From contig NZ_JAPEOZ010000001.1 of the NCBI RefSeq assembly GCF_026340655.1, positions 1,674,001-1,738,000 of the forward strand: a DNA stretch of 64,000 nucleotides, read 5' to 3'. Numbering within the stretch: the stretch's first letter is position 1; the number at the start of each line of letters is the position of its first letter. The translations under genes and the position numbers were made by a program. Positions 54,103 to 62,666 of this stretch are shown here, piece after piece. The notes beneath the pieces are model-generated. The model was not told where the DNA came from. It made no database searches and was given only the letters and a program-made list of their open reading frames with translations. The DNA is from Streptomyces sp. NBC_01275 (GTDB taxonomy: Bacteria > Actinomycetota > Actinomycetes > Streptomycetales > Streptomycetaceae).

Positions 54103-55923
54103 TCAGTTGGGGCGGGCCATGGCCTTGACGAAGGCGCGTTCGACGTCGGCGGCGGACAGGACGCCGTAGATCTCGCCGGTCTCCTCGACGACGAGGTATT
54201 CGGTGGCGGGGGTGGCGCGCAGGACGTCGAGGAGGTCCTCGCCGGCGAGTTCGGCGGAGACGCGCATGCCGTCGGTGAGGTCCTGGGCGAGGCCGCTGAC
54301 GGCGACCCAGGGGCGGCGGTGTTCGGGTACGCCGACGATGGCGGCCTCGCGGACGAGGGAGAGGGGTTCGCCGTGGGCGTCGACGACGACGAGTGCGCGG
54401 GCGCCGGCGTCGTTGGCGCGGCGCAGGGCCTCGGAGAGGGGGGTGTTGGTCTCGACGGGGACGGCGCGGCGGGTGAGGGTGCGGGCGCGCAGGTCGGGGA
54501 GGTGTTCGCGCAGGCGGGCCATGCGCAGGCTGTTGCCGGCGCCGGTCCAGATGATCGCGGCGAGGATGGCGGCGAGCAGGGCGTCGGTGACGGTGTCCAT
54601 GCCGACGCTGTCCTCGGCGGTGGAGCCGAGGGCGCCGGTCTGGGTGAGGAGCGGGAGGCCGACGAGGACGGAGACGGCGAGGGCGCGGCCGACCCAGGCG
54701 GCGGCGATGGTGCCGCTCATGGGCTTGCCGGTGATCTTCCAGACGACGGCGCGGAGCATGCGGCCGCCGTCGAGGGGGAGGCCGGGCAGGAGGTTGAAGA
54801 TCGCCACGATGAGGTTGGAGATCATCAGGCCGGCCAGCAGGACGCCGGGGACGGTGCCGGGCTCGACGGGCTGCATGGCGAGGTAGAAGACGCCGGCGAG
54901 GGCGAGGGAGAGCAGGGGGCCGACGAAGGCCAGCCAGAACTCGCGGCCGGGGGTCTCGGCTTCCTTCTCGATCTCGGAGACGCCGCCGAAGAACTGGAGC
55001 TGGATGCGGCGGACCGGGAGTTTGAAGCGGAGGGCCGCGATGGTGTGGGCCAGTTCGTGGATGAGGACGGAGGCGTAGAAGGCGACCGCGAAGAAGAGGG
55101 CGACGAGGTAGCGGGCGAATCCGAGGTCGGGGAGCACGCGGTCGAGCTGTCCGCCGAAGACCCAGGTGATCAGCGCGGCGACGAGGAACCAGCTGGGGGC
55201 CACGTAGACGGGCACGCCGAAGGGCCGTCCCATCAGCAGCCCGCCCCGGGGCTGCTCCGGGGGGCGCTGGGGCGGGGGGCCCTTGGTGAGGGCGGGGGTG
55301 CGGGCGGTCGGCTCCCCCGTGGGGGCGGGAGGGGGCTCCTGGTGCGTCGCGGGGGCGGCAGCGGGAGAGGGGTCCGGCTCGGTCGCCGAGGCGGGGATGG
55401 GGGTGGGCTCGGTGCCCGACGCGGGTTCCGGTCCGGTCTCGGGCATAGCGGAGGGTTCCGAACCGGTTTCCGGTGGAGAGGCGGGTTCCGGGTCGGTCGC
55501 GGAGGCGGAGACGGACTCCGGGCCGGTCGCGGGCGCGGTCTCCGCGCCGGTCTCCGGCCTGGAGGCGGGTCGCGGCTCGGTTGCCGACGAGGGCGTGGGC
55601 TCCGGCTCGGTCGCCGATGCCACCTTGGGCTCGTTCGCCGACGCGGGCGTGGGCTCGGGCTCGGGCTCGGCGCCCGACGCGGGTTCCGCACCGGTCTCCG
55701 GCGTGGAAGCGGGTTCCGGCTTGGCTGCCGGGGGCTCGGGGGTGGGGTGTTCGGTCGGTTTCGGGGTCGGCGTGGGGTTGGGGGTGTCGGGCCGCTCCCC
55801 CGGCTGTGTGCCGGGGCCCGGGGGCTGCGCGGGTGCGGTGGCCTGGGGCGCAGGTGTCAGGGGGTGCTCGGCCGACTCTTCGTTGTCCGGCCGCGGCCGC
55901 CCGCTCCCGCCGCTTTCCACCAC
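54103..55923 (-). CDS. Site-2 protease family zinc metalloprotease with CBS domains
   Basis: A 606-residue protein. The first 220 residues are a low-complexity leader rich in Pro, Glu, Ser, Thr and Ala with repeated SATEPEPTPS-like units. The M50 domain follows (about 225-445): membrane segments, zinc motif HELAH near 289, and the second-site motif LLPGLPLDGGR near 375-385. A CBS pair closes the protein (about 470-600). It should cut within membrane anchors of regulators, as SpoIVFB does. GTG start; two adjacent GTGs with GAGGGG upstream. The leader length may vary between strains. Confidence 0.88.
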   Translation of the reverse strand: MVESGGSGRPRPDNEESAEHPLTPAPQATAPAQPPGPGTQPGERPDTPNPTPTPKPTEHPTPEPPAAKPEPASTPETGAEPASGAEPEPEPTPASANEPKVASATEPEPTPSSATEPRPASRPETGAETAPATGPESVSASATDPEPASPPETGSEPSAMPETGPEPASGTEPTPIPASATEPDPSPAAAPATHQEPPPAPTGEPTARTPALTKGPPPQRPPEQPRGGLLMGRPFGVPVYVAPSWFLVAALITWVFGGQLDRVLPDLGFARYLVALFFAVAFYASVLIHELAHTIAALRFKLPVRRIQLQFFGGVSEIEKEAETPGREFWLAFVGPLLSLALAGVFYLAMQPVEPGTVPGVLLAGLMISNLIVAIFNLLPGLPLDGGRMLRAVVWKITGKPMSGTIAAAWVGRALAVSVLVGLPLLTQTGALGSTAEDSVGMDTVTDALLAAILAAIIWTGAGNSLRMARLREHLPDLRARTLTRRAVPVETNTPLSEALRRANDAGARALVVVDAHGEPLSLVREAAIVGVPEHRRPWVAVSGLAQDLTDGMRVSAELAGEDLLDVLRATPATEYLVVEETGEIYGVLSAADVERAFVKAMARPN

Positions 55924-56111
55924 GGTGTCCCCTCGATCGAAGCGTCTTCCGCTCCTGGCGGGCGGAAGGGTCTGGGACCGATGGTATGCGGCTGTCGTGA
56001 CGCGTTCCGCCCCGGCACCCCCTGTGTTTGCGCGGCCGTCGCCGGGGTTCGGGAGGCGACCGCGGGGCGCGACTGGGTGACTGTCAGTGGTGGGCCGTAT
56101 GGTCTGTGGTC

Positions 56112-57077
<966 letters not shown>

Positions 57078-57091
57078 CGAAGGAGACTCAC

Positions 57092-57763
57092 GTGGCCATC
57101 CGCGTCCTATTGGTCGACGACCAGCCGCTGCTGCGCACCGGCTTCCGGATGATCCTGGAGGCCGAGCAGGACATCGCGGTCGTCGGCGAGGCCGGAGACG
57201 GGCTTCAGGCCCTCGACCAGGTACGGGCGTTGCAGCCCGATGTGGTTCTGATGGACATCCGTATGCCCCGGATGGACGGCGTGGAGGCGACTCGGCAGAT
57301 CACCGGGCCTGGTCGGGACGGGCCGGCGAAGGTGCTGGTGCTGACCACCTTCGACCTCGACGAGTACGTCGTGGAGGCGCTGCGGGCGGGGGCGAGCGGG
57401 TTCCTGTTGAAGGACGCGCCCGCCAACGAGCTGGTGCAGGCGATCCGGGTGGTGGCGGCCGGCGAGGCGATGCTGGCGCCGAGCATCACGCGGCGGCTGC
57501 TCGACAAGTACGCCACGCATCTGCCGTCGGGCGACGAGCCGGTGCCGGACACCCTGCACACGCTGACCGATCGTGAGGTGGAGGTGCTGAAGCTGGTGGC
57601 GCGGGGGCTGTCGAACGCGGAGATCGCGGCCGACCTGTTCGTCAGCGAGACCACCGTGAAGACGCATGTCGGGCATGTGTTGACCAAGTTGGGGCTGCGG
57701 GATCGGGTGCAGGCCGCGGTGTACGCGTACGAGAGCGGGTTGGTGCGTCCCGGCGCGCAGTAG
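57092..57763 (+). CDS. LuxR family response regulator (orphan)
   Basis: A 223-residue NarL-type regulator: receiver domain (1-120) with D9/D10, phospho-acceptor D55 in VVLMDIRMP and K107 in FLLKDAP, then a LuxR HTH (about 155-215, LTDREVEVLKLVARGLSNAEI). GTG start with GAAGGAGA upstream. No histidine kinase is adjacent. It follows the RecB-type nuclease by 14 bp, so both may be under one promoter. Its partner kinase must be encoded elsewhere in the genome. Confidence 0.9.
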   Translation: MAIRVLLVDDQPLLRTGFRMILEAEQDIAVVGEAGDGLQALDQVRALQPDVVLMDIRMPRMDGVEATRQITGPGRDGPAKVLVLTTFDLDEYVVEALRAGASGFLLKDAPANELVQAIRVVAAGEAMLAPSITRRLLDKYATHLPSGDEPVPDTLHTLTDREVEVLKLVARGLSNAEIAADLFVSETTVKTHVGHVLTKLGLRDRVQAAVYAYESGLVRPGAQ

Positions 57764-57789
57764 GCCTGCGCAGTAGGCCTACGTCCCGT

Positions 57790-57846
57790 CCGGACGGGAC
57801 GCAGTCGGCCGGACGGGACGCAGTCGGCCGGACGGGACGCAGGACA
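57790..57846. repeat. Tandem 19 bp repeat after the response regulator
   Basis: ccggacgggacgcagtcgg repeats at 57790, 57809 and 57828, the last copy imperfect, just before the bidirectional hairpin at 57857. It follows another palindromic run (gtcccgtccggacgggac). Confidence 0.75.
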
Positions 57847-57856
57847 GGACGCAGGA

Positions 57857-57897
57857 CGACAGAAGGGCGCCTCCTCATCGGGGGCGCCCTTCTGTCG
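57857..57897. terminator. Bidirectional terminator between the regulator and binding-protein genes
   Basis: A 15 bp perfect stem (cgacagaagggcgcc / ggcgcccttctgtcg) with an 11-base loop between convergent genes. Confidence 0.9.
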
Positions 57898-57946
57898 TGC
57901 CGTCTGGCCTGTGTGGTGTGTGTCGGGGTCAGCTCTTCTCGAGGGG

Positions 57947-59524
57947 TCAGCTCTTGCTGAGTTCCCAGAAGCGGAAGACCGTGGAGGCGTCGAGGCAGTT
58001 CTCCAGGCCGTAGACGTTCTCGCCGACGACCGCGTACTGCTTGGCCTGCCAGACCGGGATGACGGGCAGCTGTTCGGCGACGAGGTCCTGGATCCGGCCG
58101 TAGTCCGCGTCGGTGGCGGCGCGGTCGCTCTGGGCGGCGGTGCGCGGGATCAGGGTGTCGGTGATCGTGCTGTTGGTGTAGCGGTTGTCCAGGACGTTGC
58201 CGGCGCCGAAGAAGGGGGCGGTGAAGTTGTCGGCGTCCGGGTAGTCGGGCACCCAGCCCTTGACGTAGACGCCGTACTTGCCGTCGGCGATGTCCTTCTC
58301 GTACTGGCTGTAGGCGACGGACTTGACGTCGGCGTCGAACAGGCCGCTGGCGTTGAGCTGGCCTGCGATGGCCTTGAGTTCCTGGTCGGTGGCGGGGCCG
58401 TAGCGGGACGGGGTGGACCAGAGGGTGAGCTTCACCTTGCCGGTGATGCCGTCGTCCTGGAGTGCGGCGGCGGCCTTGGCCGGGGAGGGGCGGGCGCCGT
58501 AGCGGTCGAAGAAGGCGGTGTTGTGGCCCGCGATGCCGGCCGGGATGATCGAGTACAGGGGGTCGGCGGTGCCCTGGTAGACGCCTTCGGCGAGGGCTTC
58601 GCGGTCGAGGAGATAGGCGATGGCCTGGCGTACGCCGAGCTTGCCGGCGACCGGGTCGTCCATGTTGAAGACCAGGTGCTGGACCTCGGCGCTGCTGCCC
58701 TCGACGACCTCGGCGCCCGAGTCGGTGCTCTGCTCGATGTCGGAGATGTCGGTGGCGGTGAGGCCTCGGTAGGCGATGTCGATCTCGTGGTCGAGGACGG
58801 CCTGCTTGAGGGCCTTCTGGTCGCCGCTGAAGAACTTCAGGGTGACGCCGTTGTTCTGGACGTCGGCGGTGCCCCGGTAGTTCTCGTTGACGGAGAAGAC
58901 GGCTTCGTCGTCGCCGAAGGAGTCCAGCTTGTAGGGGCCGGAGCCGATGGCGCCGCCGTCCTCGCACAGACCGTCGGCGTCGTACTCCTTGTGGTCGACG
59001 ATGGAGCCGGCGCCCGACGCGATCTTGCTGGGGAAGGTGGCGTCGGGGACCTTCAGCTTGAAGACGACGGTCTTGTCGTCGGGCGTCTCGACCTTGTCGA
59101 GCATGGGGAACATGATCGCGGGGCCGGCGTCGTCGTCGATCTTCAGCATGCGGTCGAAGGAGAACTTGACGTCCTCGGAGGTGAGGGCGTCACCGTTGCT
59201 GAACTTCAGGCCGTCCTTCAGGGTGCACTCGTAGACCTGGGTGTCGGCGTCGGTGAAGGAGCAGTCCTTCGCCGCGTCCGGCTCGGGTTCCGTGGCGCCC
59301 TTGGGGAAGCTGAGCAGTGACTGGAACACGTTGTTGAACAACAGCCAGGAGCCGGGGTCGTAGCCGGACGCCGGGTCCGTGGCCAGGACGTCGTCGGACA
59401 TTCCCAGGACCACGGAGGAGCCGTCGCCTCCGGAGCCCCCGCTCTGGGTGCCGCAGCCGGTCAACAGGCCGGAGGCCAGCCCCGCCACGATCGGCAGGAC
59501 TGGCCACTGGTTGCGCAGGTTCAC
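57947..59524 (-). CDS. ABC transporter substrate-binding lipoprotein, family 5 (1)
   Basis: A 525-residue SBP_bac_5 lipoprotein. Signal peptide, lipobox LTGC with C24, then a Gly/Ser linker. The core shows KDGLKFSNGDALTSEDVKFS (about 103-122) and the C-terminal LPVIPVWQAKQY. Ligands in this family are oligopeptides or other solutes such as nickel or sugars. No permease or ATPase genes are adjacent. It is a paralogue of the next gene, from which it is separated by 69 bp on the same strand. Confidence 0.93.
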   Translation of the reverse strand: MNLRNQWPVLPIVAGLASGLLTGCGTQSGGSGGDGSSVVLGMSDDVLATDPASGYDPGSWLLFNNVFQSLLSFPKGATEPEPDAAKDCSFTDADTQVYECTLKDGLKFSNGDALTSEDVKFSFDRMLKIDDDAGPAIMFPMLDKVETPDDKTVVFKLKVPDATFPSKIASGAGSIVDHKEYDADGLCEDGGAIGSGPYKLDSFGDDEAVFSVNENYRGTADVQNNGVTLKFFSGDQKALKQAVLDHEIDIAYRGLTATDISDIEQSTDSGAEVVEGSSAEVQHLVFNMDDPVAGKLGVRQAIAYLLDREALAEGVYQGTADPLYSIIPAGIAGHNTAFFDRYGARPSPAKAAAALQDDGITGKVKLTLWSTPSRYGPATDQELKAIAGQLNASGLFDADVKSVAYSQYEKDIADGKYGVYVKGWVPDYPDADNFTAPFFGAGNVLDNRYTNSTITDTLIPRTAAQSDRAATDADYGRIQDLVAEQLPVIPVWQAKQYAVVGENVYGLENCLDASTVFRFWELSKS

Positions 59525-59593
59525 GAAATGCCTTGTCGTCGTTTCTCGTCACACCGGGGCCGCCGTCCCGGGCCCCGGACCTTCAGGGGTGCG

Positions 59594-61201
59594 TCAGTTG
59601 CTCGCGCCGCGGCCGAGCTCCCACAGCTGAAGGGTGGCGGAGGAGTTCAGCACGTACGCGGTGCCGGTGATCTCGTTGTTGGCGGCGACGTACTGCTTGC
59701 CCTGCCACAGGGGCAGGATCGGGACGTCATCGGCGACGATGTCCTGGATCTCCGTGAGGCTCTGGCCGGCGGTGACCCGGTCGGCCTCGCGGCGGGACTC
59801 GGGGATCAGCTTGTCGATGATGTCGCTGTTCGCGTACGGGGACTTGAGGAAGTTGTCCTTGTCGAGGAACGGTGCGACGAAGTTGTCGGCGTCGGGGAAG
59901 TCGGGGAACCAGCCCATGCCGTAGACGGCGTACTCGCCCTTGCGCTCGGCGGGGACGAACGTCTCCCAGGGGGCGCCCTTGATGGTGACGTCGAACAGGC
60001 CGCTGTCGTCGAGCTGCTTCTTCAGCACCTCGAACTCCTGCTTCGTGGCCGGGCCGTAGTGGTCGGTCGTGTAGTTCAGCGTCAGCTTCACCGGCGTGGT
60101 GATGTTGGCGGCGGTCAGCAGGGCCTTGGCCTTGGTGACGCTGGGGTCGCCGTAGGTGTTGAAGAAGGAGTTGGAGTGGCCGGTGATGGAGGCCGGGACC
60201 AGCGAGTAGAGGGGCTCGGCCTGGGAGCCGTAGACCTCGGAGACGAGTCCGTCGCGGTCGATGACCTGGGCCATCGCCTGGCGCACGGCCTTCGACTTCA
60301 CCGCGGGGGCGGTGGTGTTGAAGGCGAGGTAGCGGATCTCGAGGCCGGCGAGCTCGACCAGGTCGGTGTCGCTGGAGCCGGTTGCGTCGGAGAGCTTCTG
60401 GATCTGCTCCGGGGACATGCTGCGGGTCATGAGGTCGATGTCGCCCTTGTCGAGGGCTTTGCCCATCGCGTCGGCGTCGTCGTAGGAGACCATGTCGACC
60501 TCGTCGTTGTTCACCTTGAGCGTCCCCTTGTAGTTGGGGTTCTTGGTGAACACGGCCTTGGTCATGTCGTCGCCGTCGGTGTCGGCCTTCAGGGTGTACG
60601 GGCCGGAGCCGTCGACCGCGAAGCCCTCGCGCAGCTTGTCCTTCTCGTAGTCGTCGGGGTTGACGATGCCGGCGACGGGGGTCGACAGCTTGAACGGGAA
60701 GGTGGCGTCCGCGGTCTTGAGGTGGAAGATGACTTCGTTGTCACCCTGCGTCTCGACGGTGTCGATGGTCGACAGCAGGGCGAACACGCCGGAGTCGGAC
60801 TTGATCGCGCGGGCGCGGTCGATGGAGAACTTCACGTCCTCGGCGGTGATGGCGTCGCCGTTGGAGAACTTCAGACCGTCGCGGAGCTTGCAGGCGTAGC
60901 GCTCGTTGCCGCTGTCGGTGAAGCTGCAGCTCTTGGCCGCCTCCGGGACGGGGTCGCCCTCGCCCTTGGGCTGGATCATCAGGGTCTGCACGGTCTGGCG
61001 CAGGATGTTCCAGGTGCCGACGTCGTAGGCGTAGGCCGGGTCGAGCGGCGCCGGGGCGTCCTTGGTGGCGGTGAACCGGTCGGTGGTGCCCACGACGATG
61101 GCGTCGCCGCCGCCGCTCCCGCTGTCGGCCCCGCCGCAGGCGGCGAGTACGGGCGCGAGCAGACCGACCACGGCCGGCAGCACCAAAGTCTTGCGGTTCA
61201 T
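59594..61201 (-). CDS. ABC transporter substrate-binding lipoprotein, family 5 (2)
   Basis: A 535-residue paralogue of the downstream lipoprotein with lipobox LAAC (C22) and the same framework (RDGLKFSNGDAITAEDVKFS; LPLWQGKQY near the C-terminus). It probably heads the pair. Aligned by eye, the two share the order of all the main motifs but differ in many ligand-facing stretches, so the duplication is not recent. The 560 bp region upstream carries the promoter and several short repeats. Confidence 0.92.
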   Translation of the reverse strand: MNRKTLVLPAVVGLLAPVLAACGGADSGSGGGDAIVVGTTDRFTATKDAPAPLDPAYAYDVGTWNILRQTVQTLMIQPKGEGDPVPEAAKSCSFTDSGNERYACKLRDGLKFSNGDAITAEDVKFSIDRARAIKSDSGVFALLSTIDTVETQGDNEVIFHLKTADATFPFKLSTPVAGIVNPDDYEKDKLREGFAVDGSGPYTLKADTDGDDMTKAVFTKNPNYKGTLKVNNDEVDMVSYDDADAMGKALDKGDIDLMTRSMSPEQIQKLSDATGSSDTDLVELAGLEIRYLAFNTTAPAVKSKAVRQAMAQVIDRDGLVSEVYGSQAEPLYSLVPASITGHSNSFFNTYGDPSVTKAKALLTAANITTPVKLTLNYTTDHYGPATKQEFEVLKKQLDDSGLFDVTIKGAPWETFVPAERKGEYAVYGMGWFPDFPDADNFVAPFLDKDNFLKSPYANSDIIDKLIPESRREADRVTAGQSLTEIQDIVADDVPILPLWQGKQYVAANNEITGTAYVLNSSATLQLWELGRGASN

Positions 61202-61761
61202 GCTCGAGTTTCTCCAGAGCTGTCAGGTCCGTGTATCCGGCATGCAGGGGTGTCGCGGCGGATCACGGGGTGAGGTCGATGTTCTCGCGTCGAGATTAGT
61301 CCGCACCAGCACGAGGGTTCGCGGCCACCGGAGTTGAATCCTCATCACGCAGCGAAACCGGCTGTGGACGCACTGAACAAGCGTCAGCGGAAGGATTCGT
61401 GCAGCAGTCCATCAATCGGGACACAAAGGAACGTCCGAACCCCTGGATTCAAGGGTTACGGCACACGGAAGGACCCCTGTCGACCCCTTGTGACGTGGGG
61501 AACATCACAAGGCCGACCATGCTCGCAGGGAACGGAATTCGGCCGTCGGTGAAGATCGGAATTCCACTGCGCGTACACCCGCCGAATTTCTCTTGTTATC
61601 GGCGGTGCACGCTGGGTGACCCCTATCGCATTTCCGTCATCGACCGATCACAGTTGATCGCCGTCGCGATCATCGGAGCGCGTTCCGTACGTGATGTTCA
61701 ACGATGTGTTCATGACTGATGTTCAGGACCTGATGTTCTTACGTGAGGTCAGTACGTGAGG
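61202..61761. other. AT-richer intergenic region with short repeats
   Basis: 560 bp with no gene I can support, though two small frames are open. One 60-base stretch (61681-61740) has about 45% GC, far below the rest. tgatgttca occurs at 61692-61700 and 61717-61725, with a near copy at 61731. tacgtgaggtcag repeats at 61740-61752 and 61753-61765, running into the 3' end of the HAD gene. It serves as the upstream region of the binding-protein gene and the 3' region of the HAD gene. Confidence 0.6.
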
Positions 61762-62457
61762 TCAGTACGTGATCAGCCCGCGCAGAAATGTCAGGTCGAC
61801 CTGTTCCAGCGAGGGCACGACGGTGCGTCGGGCGGCCGGGGAGATCGGCGCCACGGAGGGCACGGCCACGACGTGGCAGCCGGCCGCCTCCGCCGAGGCG
61901 ACCCCGGTCGCGGTGTCCTCGATGACGGCGCATCTGGCCGGCTCCGCGCCGAGTCCGGCGGCCGCGAGCAGATAGGGGTCGGGGTGGGGCTTGGTGCGCG
62001 GGACCTCGTCGCCGGCCACGGTCAGGGTGAAGTGCTGGGCGCCGAGCGAGGCCAGGACGCGGTCGATGATGCGCCGGTGCGAGGCGGAGACGAGGGCCGT
62101 GGGGACCTGGTGCTCGGCCAGCTCGGCGAGCAGCCGGGCGGCTCCCGGCATCAGGGGCAGGGCGCGGGTGATGCGGTCCTCGAAGCCGTCGTTGAGCAGG
62201 ACGGCGAGTTCGGGGAAGGTGATGTCGGCTCCGGTCGCCTCGATGAGGAACCCGGCACTGCGGCTCATCGGGCCGCCGACCACGACATGGCGCCAGGAGT
62301 CGTCGAGGGTGTGGCCGAGGCCGGCGAAGATCTCGACCTCGACGTCCCACCAGAAGCCCTCGGTGTCCACCAGGGTGCCGTCCATGTCGAGGAGCACGGC
62401 CTGCAGGGCCGAGCCTTGGGCCGTGCGGGTCACTGGCGCGGGAACCGTGCTGGTCAT
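61762..62457 (-). CDS. HAD superfamily hydrolase (beta-phosphoglucomutase-like)
   Basis: A 231-residue HAD phosphatase. Motif I is LLDMDGTLVDTE (about 22-33), motif II is in VPTALVSASHRR, motif III is the Lys in PRTKPHPDPYL, and motif IV is AVIEDTATGVASAEAAG. It belongs to the PGM/phosphatase group; the substrate is unknown. ATG start with an AGGAGG-type site. Its stop codon sits within a 13 bp tandem repeat, so slippage there would change the C-terminal residues. A hairpin separates it from metH upstream. Confidence 0.92.
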   Translation of the reverse strand: MTSTVPAPVTRTAQGSALQAVLLDMDGTLVDTEGFWWDVEVEIFAGLGHTLDDSWRHVVVGGPMSRSAGFLIEATGADITFPELAVLLNDGFEDRITRALPLMPGAARLLAELAEHQVPTALVSASHRRIIDRVLASLGAQHFTLTVAGDEVPRTKPHPDPYLLAAAGLGAEPARCAVIEDTATGVASAEAAGCHVVAVPSVAPISPAARRTVVPSLEQVDLTFLRGLITY

Positions 62458-62481
62458 CCACGTACCTCCTGGGGGGGACGA

Positions 62482-62514
62482 GCAGGCCGGTTCCCGCGCG
62501 GGGAACCGGCCTGC
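62482..62514 (-). terminator. Terminator of metH
   Basis: A 14 bp perfect stem (gcaggccggttccc / gggaaccggcctgc) with a 5-base loop, about 150 bases behind the metH stop and just before the HAD start codon. Confidence 0.85.
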
Positions 62515-62556
62515 AGTGGACCGACCAGTGTACGACCTATCGGATCAGTGTGCTCA

Positions 62557-62626
62557 GTGGGACGCGTCGCACCATGCGAGTGGGACGCGTCGCACCGCAC
62601 GGAGTGGCCCGCGTCGCACCGCGCGG
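62557..62626. repeat. Three tandem copies of a 23-24 bp unit behind metH
   Basis: gtgggacgcgtcgcacc... units begin at 62557, 62580 and 62604; the third has gtggcccgcgtcgcacc. They lie between the metH stop and its terminator. Confidence 0.7.
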
Positions 62627-62666
62627 CGCGGGCGGGCACGGGGCTCGCCGTGGACGCGCCGTGCGC

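Noticed and set aside
57790..57846. CRISPR-like repeats (also at 62557-62626)
   Set aside because: The units are directly abutting with no unique spacers, few in number and not palindromic in the usual way; no cas genes are present.
61399..61719. 106-codon open frame in the gap before the HAD gene
   Set aside because: No ribosome site, mixed codon use without third-position GC bias, and no resemblance to a known family.
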